Below are positions 59,373 through 64,000 of a stretch of 64,000 nucleotides of DNA, in pieces; position 1 is the stretch's first letter; each line of letters begins with the position of its first letter. The DNA is taken from positions 67,274,951 to 67,338,950 of the forward strand of contig NC_133402.1 in assembly GCF_047511655.1 (NCBI RefSeq), in the 5' to 3' direction. Source of the stretch: Castor canadensis. Its lineage: Eukaryota; Chordata; Mammalia; Rodentia; Castoridae. The notes under the pieces were generated by a model that worked only from the letters and a program-made list of their open reading frames with translations, was not told the DNA's origin and did not search any database. Position numbers and translations under genes: made by a program.

Positions 59373-60480
59373 ATCTCTCTCTTAGCTTGGCTAAGGGTTT
59401 CTCAGTCTTAAATATCTTTCCAAAGAACCAATTATTTGCATTTTTCTTTTAGTCTCTATTATTTTCAGCTCCTGATATTCATTAATTTTTTCCTTCTACT
59501 AATTTTGGACTTGGTTATTCTTGCTTTTTTAAGACCTTGAGTGCACAATTAGGTTATTTATTTAATATTTCTCTGATTTTTAAAAAAATCTAGCACTCAT
59601 AGCTATAAACTTCCTTCTTATAATTGTCTTTATTGTATCCCACAGGCTCTAGTAATTTGTATTTTCATTTTATTCTAGGAATTTTTAAATTTATCTCCTG
59701 ATTTCTGTAATGACTCAGTAATAAGTTTAAAGTGTGTGGTTCAGTCTCTCAGTGTTTATATATTTTCATAGTTTTCTTGTTGTTAATTTTAATTTTTATT
59801 ACAATATTGTTTGATAAGATACAAGAATTTATTTTAAGATGTATATAGTAATATGCTTTATGGCCTACAAGTAATCTCTTTTGAAAAATGTTTCATGAAC
59901 TGCTGAGAAGAATGTGTCCTCCACAGTTGATGTATGGAATATTATGAAGATGTATGCTAAGTCCATTTAACTTATGGTAAGTTTAACTCTGAAATGTTGT
60001 TGTTGGTCTTTTGTCAGAACAATCTACTTATTGAGGAGAATGGGGTATTGAAGGCATTCACTGTTATTGTATCTGGCCTAATCTGTCCTATTATATTCCG
60101 CTAGTGTTTATTTTATGAAATTGGGTACACCAACATTCAGGGCATACATATTTACAATCTTCATATCTTCTTGATGGACTTTTTTCCATTTTTAATATGT
60201 GGTGACTTTTTATAGCTTTTAAATTATTTGGCTTGAAGTTTGATTTGCCATATATGAGTGTAGCCACTCAGACTTGCATTCAGATTCCATTTCCTTGGAA
60301 TATAATTTTCCATGCTTTCACACTCAGTATTTCAATGTCTTTGATAATGAGATGAGTTTCCTGTAGACAGTAAATAGTTGGGTCTTGTTTGTAATCTAAT
60401 CAGCCAGCCTGAGTCTTTTAGTTGGAGAGTTAAGACCAATTACATGTAGGGTTACTATTAAAATCTATGTAGTAAGTCAT
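58140..60480 (-). pseudogene. L1 ORF2: L1 ORF2 fragment, broken
   Basis: Only the N-terminal and middle parts remain. Near 60370-60440 the reverse strand gives the endonuclease start (equivalent of LNVNGL...CLQETHL). At 58718-58918 it gives a reverse-transcriptase stretch with [20 protein letters not shown] and [20 protein letters not shown], ending in ITSIDA, which holds the first catalytic Asp. Many stops interrupt the frames between these. The downstream part with FADD and the C-terminal Cys-rich region is missing. A CT microsatellite has grown inside it at 59333-59369. Confidence 0.82.
59333..59382. repeat. (TC)n microsatellite
   Basis: About 18 CT units, interrupted by 'cgctatctctctctt' at the end. 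It lies inside the antisense L1. Confidence 0.95.
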
Positions 60481-60639
60481 GTTATTTTTTTTTTCTGGTC
60501 ATTTTGAGTAATCCGCTCTTTTCTTTCTACTTTATTCATCTTGGAAGTTTGCTAGTTTGCTTAGTTAATAATGTCTGCTTATTTCCTAATTCTCATTTAT
60601 TTATTCTTCTAGTGATATTTGTTCTTTCCCAAGCTCTCC

Positions 60640-61560
60640 TGATTGTGTATATCTTTGTTTCTTATCTTAGTGTAGGATTCTTTGAAGTATCTTCTGCAAT
60701 GCTGGTTTAGTGGTCATGCACTGTTTTAGTTTATGATTATCTTGGAAGGTCTTTGTTTATTCCTCGACTTTAAAGGGTAACCTTTCTCGATATAGTAACC
60801 TTGTTTGGGAGTTACTTTGTTTCTGTGCTTAAAATACATCATTCTCTGTTATCCTGTCCTTCTGTGTTTCTGCTGAGAAGTGTGCTGTTTAAATAATACA
60901 TTGGCTTCTGTAAGTAACCTGCTACTTCTTTCTTGCAGCTTTCGATAGTCTTTATTCTGAGCTCTTGGGATTTTAACTATAATATTACATGTACTGCTTC
61001 TTTTCTGTGCATGTCTATTTGGGATTCTAGATATCTCCTGTACCTGAAATTCCAAATTATTCCCTAGATTTGGGTAATTTTCTGTTATTATTTCACTGAA
61101 TAGTTTTCTAAATTTTAGTATTAATTCTGACTCCCTCTTCTACACCAAAGTTTCACATTTGGTCTCTTAATCATGTCATAGAGGTCTAGAATGTTGATGT
61201 TATTTCTTTAATACTACCCAAATGTAATAATCCAACTTCATATTCCAGGCCTGATACTCTTTTGCTTGATTTAGTCTACAGATTATGCTTTCCACTGAGT
61301 TTTTAATTTGATTTATTGAGCTTTCCATCTCTAATATATGCATTAGTTTCTTTTTCAACTGACCATCTTCTTGCTGAGTTTTATATCCATTTTCTGTATT
61401 GTCTTCCTTACTTCATTCATCTGCTCATTTGTGTATTATTTGAAATATACTCTTTCAAATTATACTGTCAAATTCTTTTACCATCACTTCTTCCACTTTG
61501 ATATCTTTTAATTCAGTTACTGAAAACTTGAACTTTTAAAAGAGTTATGTTGCCTTGCTT
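60640..61560 (-). pseudogene. L1 ORF1: L1 ORF1 relic, antisense
   Basis: The reverse frame 60849-61055 has the C-terminal landmarks of ORF1: EFQVQEISRIPNRHAQKRSS and CNIIVKIPRAQNKDY, aligning with VQEASRTPNRLDQNKTTSRH and HIIIKTTITENRE in the sense L1 at 46.5 kb. Upstream (to about 61560) the sequence is compatible with the coiled-coil part, but the frames are broken. No intact protein is possible. Confidence 0.7.
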
Positions 61561-63190
61561 TTTTATATTTCTCTTGTTTCTATTTGCATTTTGTGCATCT
61601 GTTGGGATGGATGTCTCTTCTACCTTCAAATGAGGGTCTTCCTTAGTAGCAGCAATCTTCTGACAGCTCAGTCCCCAGTACATTTTAGAGGGGTAAAAAC
61701 ACAGTAATAACAACATAAAAACAAAGCAGAACAAAGCAGAATAATATATTTTAAAAATTTGAATATCAAATATACCCCCAATAATGGAGAATAAATGTGT
61801 AAAAGTAATATAAGATAAACTAAAAAGTTAAAAATTAGCAAAAGTAAAAAAGCAATAACAAAATAACAAAATGGGGATTGGGGGAAAGAGACAAAGAAAG
61901 AAGATGGAAGATAGGAAAGAATGGAAAAATGAGATAATAGTATTAGAGAAAATAATCTAGTAAAACAAAACAACTCCAAAACAAAAACATCAAAAATAGA
62001 AGAAAATCTTCCTTTCTCAGGAGATTGAGACACTTGTCCTTTCCTTTTCAGGCCTCCAGTTTTGGAGTTTGCCAGGTATAGAGGCAGGAGCAGTATGCCC
62101 TGTTATATTTCAATTCCAGTCTATCAGGTCCATCCAGATGTGGCTTTATAGAGGCTGAGCTCCACATCAACTTTCCCATCAGTGCTCACAGCTAGGACAA
62201 GGACTGCTGCAGGGCAATATTCACACCAGTGAGCTGACCCTGGGAGGACAATAGCAGTAGGAGCCTTCTGCAAGGTGGTCTCATTGCTGGGTTTGTGGGT
62301 GTGGAAAGTGCCCAAGAAGCAATGGTGCATTCTCTAAATGTTTAAGAGCCTCTGTGTGTGGAGAACATGGTCAAACACAACCAATCTGTGCTGAAGGAAT
62401 GAGCCAGGCACTGAGGGCCTCATGCACACTGGTCTGCATGCCTGTCCCCACACAAATCCATACACAACTGGTGCTGCTTCTCTTCTCAGAGATTAAGCCA
62501 CACCTTTGGAATGGCAGCATTTCCAATTCCTGAGTAGTGCCGACCCCTCCTCCCTCTCTAATGAAGACCTGGCTTTCCTCTGTTATGCAGATTGCATTTT
62601 CCAGCACGTGGACTTGTGTCCATGAAATTGTGCATGGGTCATGATAAGTTTCCTTGGCCCTCACTGGCTTTTGGGCTGGCTGGCTGGTAAATAGTCAAGA
62701 GGAGAATCTGCTGAGACTTGGAGACATAAAAATCTGCCAGGAGTGAGGTTAGAAAGGATGGCCCCTTTTAAGATACCTGCTGTTGCCACATCTATGGCTA
62801 AGTTAGGAAACACAGAGATCCTTTCTCCAGCACCAGCTTGTTGTGCAGATTGCAGATCTCCTTTCTTAAACTGCATCATTGCAAGGTGCTAGATACTGCA
62901 CGTGTGTAGTTCCCTGAAGTGTTTATATCCCTCCTTGAGGGGCATATGTTTCCCTTCTCCACCGCACCACCACACACTAACCGCTAGAGCTCTCTGTTTC
63001 TCTCATAGTTGTAAAATCCAACATTTCTGGGTTTCTCCTGATCACTGACTGTCCACTGCAGTTCCTTTCCACAGCCGCTTCCTCTCTTTGCAGCCATTCA
63101 CTTGCTATTTTGTTTTACTCTCTTGGAGACACAGGAAGGTGATGGTGTCTCTAATCTGCCGTTTTCCTAACTATCTCAAATCATCTTTAA
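61561..63190 (-). other. 5' UTR of the antisense L1
   Basis: A-rich inter-domain sequence at 61680-62010 is followed by a GC-richer block (62030-63170) up to the likely element start. Short frames on both strands in this part (for example 62371-62879) have no family features and are not called as genes. Confidence 0.6.
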
Positions 63191-63283
63191 AATGACATTG
63201 TACACTTAGTAACAAAGAAAACAGACTGAGAGTGGTTTATTAGCTGGCACAAGGAGATCTTGTATACCTTCCTTTGTATTTCC
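63191..63283. other. Short spacer
   Basis: Unique sequence between the L1 5' end and the ID SINE. Confidence 0.5.
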
Positions 63284-63400
63284 CTTCCAGAACTCTTTTT
63301 TCTGTGTGATCCTGATGCCAAGGATCAAATTCAGGGCCTTGTGCATGCTAGGCAAGCCCTCTACCACTGAGTCACAATGCCAGCCCTCTTCTGGAACTCT
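63284..63400 (-). repeat. ID SINE, antisense, with diverged TSD
   Basis: The reverse strand reads 'gggctggcattgtgactcag', 'tggtagagggcttgcctagc', 'atgcacaaggccctgaattt', 'gatccttggcatcagg' and an A-rich tail. The flanks cttccagaactct (63284-63296) and cttctggaactct (63388-63400) agree at 11 of 13 positions, as an old target-site duplication would. Confidence 0.9.
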
Positions 63401-63486
63401 GCACAAGATATGAAGCAATAATATAATATGATACTGCTCTTACCTTTGATTAGGTTCAACCACATTTGAAAATATTGTTGTGAAGG

Positions 63487-63512
63487 GTGTGTGTGTGTGT
63501 ATGTGTGTGTGC
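63487..63512. repeat. (GT)n microsatellite
   Basis: About 13 GT units interrupted once by AT. Confidence 0.93.
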
Positions 63513-63600
63513 AAAAGCGCTGGCAAAACTTTCTAAAGATACTGGTTACTGAATTCTAATCAAGCTTTATCTTACCTTTTTCTCCCCTACCCCTCTGCAG

Positions 63601-63678
63601 GGTCAGAATGTAGTAAATAAACAGCCTTCGACTCATCAGGTTCCAATGATCTCTGCAGAGTCATGTATGCATCAAAAG
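63601..63678 (+). CDS. Candidate 78-nt cassette exon (unidentified gene)
   Basis: A strong acceptor precedes it: pyrimidine tract 'tttttctcccctacccctct' then GCAG ending at 63600, with a branch-like 'ttctaatc' about 40 nt upstream (near 63553-63560). The segment ends AAAAG before GTATTA, a weak but possible donor at 63679. Its length is 78 nt, a multiple of three. One frame is open for all 26 codons (starts GQNVVNKQPST, ends SAESCMHQK) and the other two have stops within a few codons. I do not recognise the protein. An open frame this short is expected by chance in roughly 3 of 10 cases. The call therefore rests mainly on the splice sites. Confidence 0.35.
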
Positions 63679-64000
63679 GTATTATATGTCATTCGATTTA
63701 CTGAAAATCATTCTTTGGAGAATGATTTCATAACTGTCTAAAAATGTTTAGCAGAAAAATTCATTTGTCATATTCTTTAAAAATTGCATAGGAAAAGGTG
63801 CAATGTACAAATATAGCTCACCTGGTTAGAAAGGCAGAGGGAAAGGACCAGAGCCCAACCCTACATTCTTCTTTTCACTTGTCCTGAAGCAGCTTCACAA
63901 ACTGAAGAAAACTTTTCTTCAGATGTAAGATTGTAATGACAAGCACTTTTGTTAATTACAAACGGAATATGTCAGTTCTACTAATAGCTTTTTATAAATC
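63679..64000. other. Non-genic DNA to the window edge
   Basis: Would be intron if the candidate exon is real. No repeat or gene is recognised. Confidence 0.4.

Larger units (their letters stand above)
58090..63190 (-). mobile_element. L1: Older LINE-1, antisense, 3' part missing
   Basis: A 5.1-kb antisense L1. Reading from the right: a 5' end near 63170 ('aacggcagattagagacacc', like the start of many L1s), a long 5' UTR to about 61740, an ORF1 relic, an ORF2 relic with endonuclease and part of the reverse transcriptase, and a break near 58140 inside ORF2. The rest of ORF2 and the 3' UTR are absent. Normal L1 truncation removes the 5' end, so the missing 3' end points to a later deletion or rearrangement. 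Confidence 0.85.

Overview
This is a window of AT-rich mammalian nuclear DNA with no complete protein-coding gene. It looks intronic or intergenic. The evidence is negative (no long ORF outside LINE-1 relics) and positive (B1, ID, MIR, L2, L1 and MaLR-type repeats). B1-like and ID-like (tRNA-Ala-type) SINEs, including fused B1+ID units, point to a rodent. The fused units resemble the B1-dID family reported from Gliridae, Sciuridae and Castoridae. The L1 3' ends also look beaver-like to me, so Castor is my tentative guess; no search was possible.

Layout. 1-11.3 kb: AT-rich DNA with a possible old L1 5' relic, ID and B1 SINEs, several copies of a purine-rich retroelement 3' end, and L2- and MIR-like fragments. 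11.3-31.8 kb: about 20 kb in which I recognise no young SINE or L1, only MIR-type fragments and simple repeats. It includes several stretches that look like candidate conserved non-coding DNA. 31.8-44.8 kb: two young L1 3' stubs, an ID SINE with target-site duplications, B1-ID dimers, L2 relics and an MLT1-like LTR. 44.8-51.2 kb: a nearly full-length sense-strand L1 whose ORF1 and ORF2 are both broken. 51.2-57.4 kb: ID SINEs and three B1-B1-ID trimers. 58.1-63.2 kb: an older antisense L1 that keeps its 5' end but lacks its 3' part. 63.2-64 kb: an antisense ID SINE, a GT microsatellite and one candidate 78-nt cassette exon (63601-63678).

No genes act together here in a pathway. The biological content is retrotransposon history plus possible regulatory DNA. 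I found no convincing new system. The best leads are the possible exon near the right edge, the SINE-poor block in the left half, the near-identical G-rich L1 stubs, and the repeated B1-B1-ID architecture.
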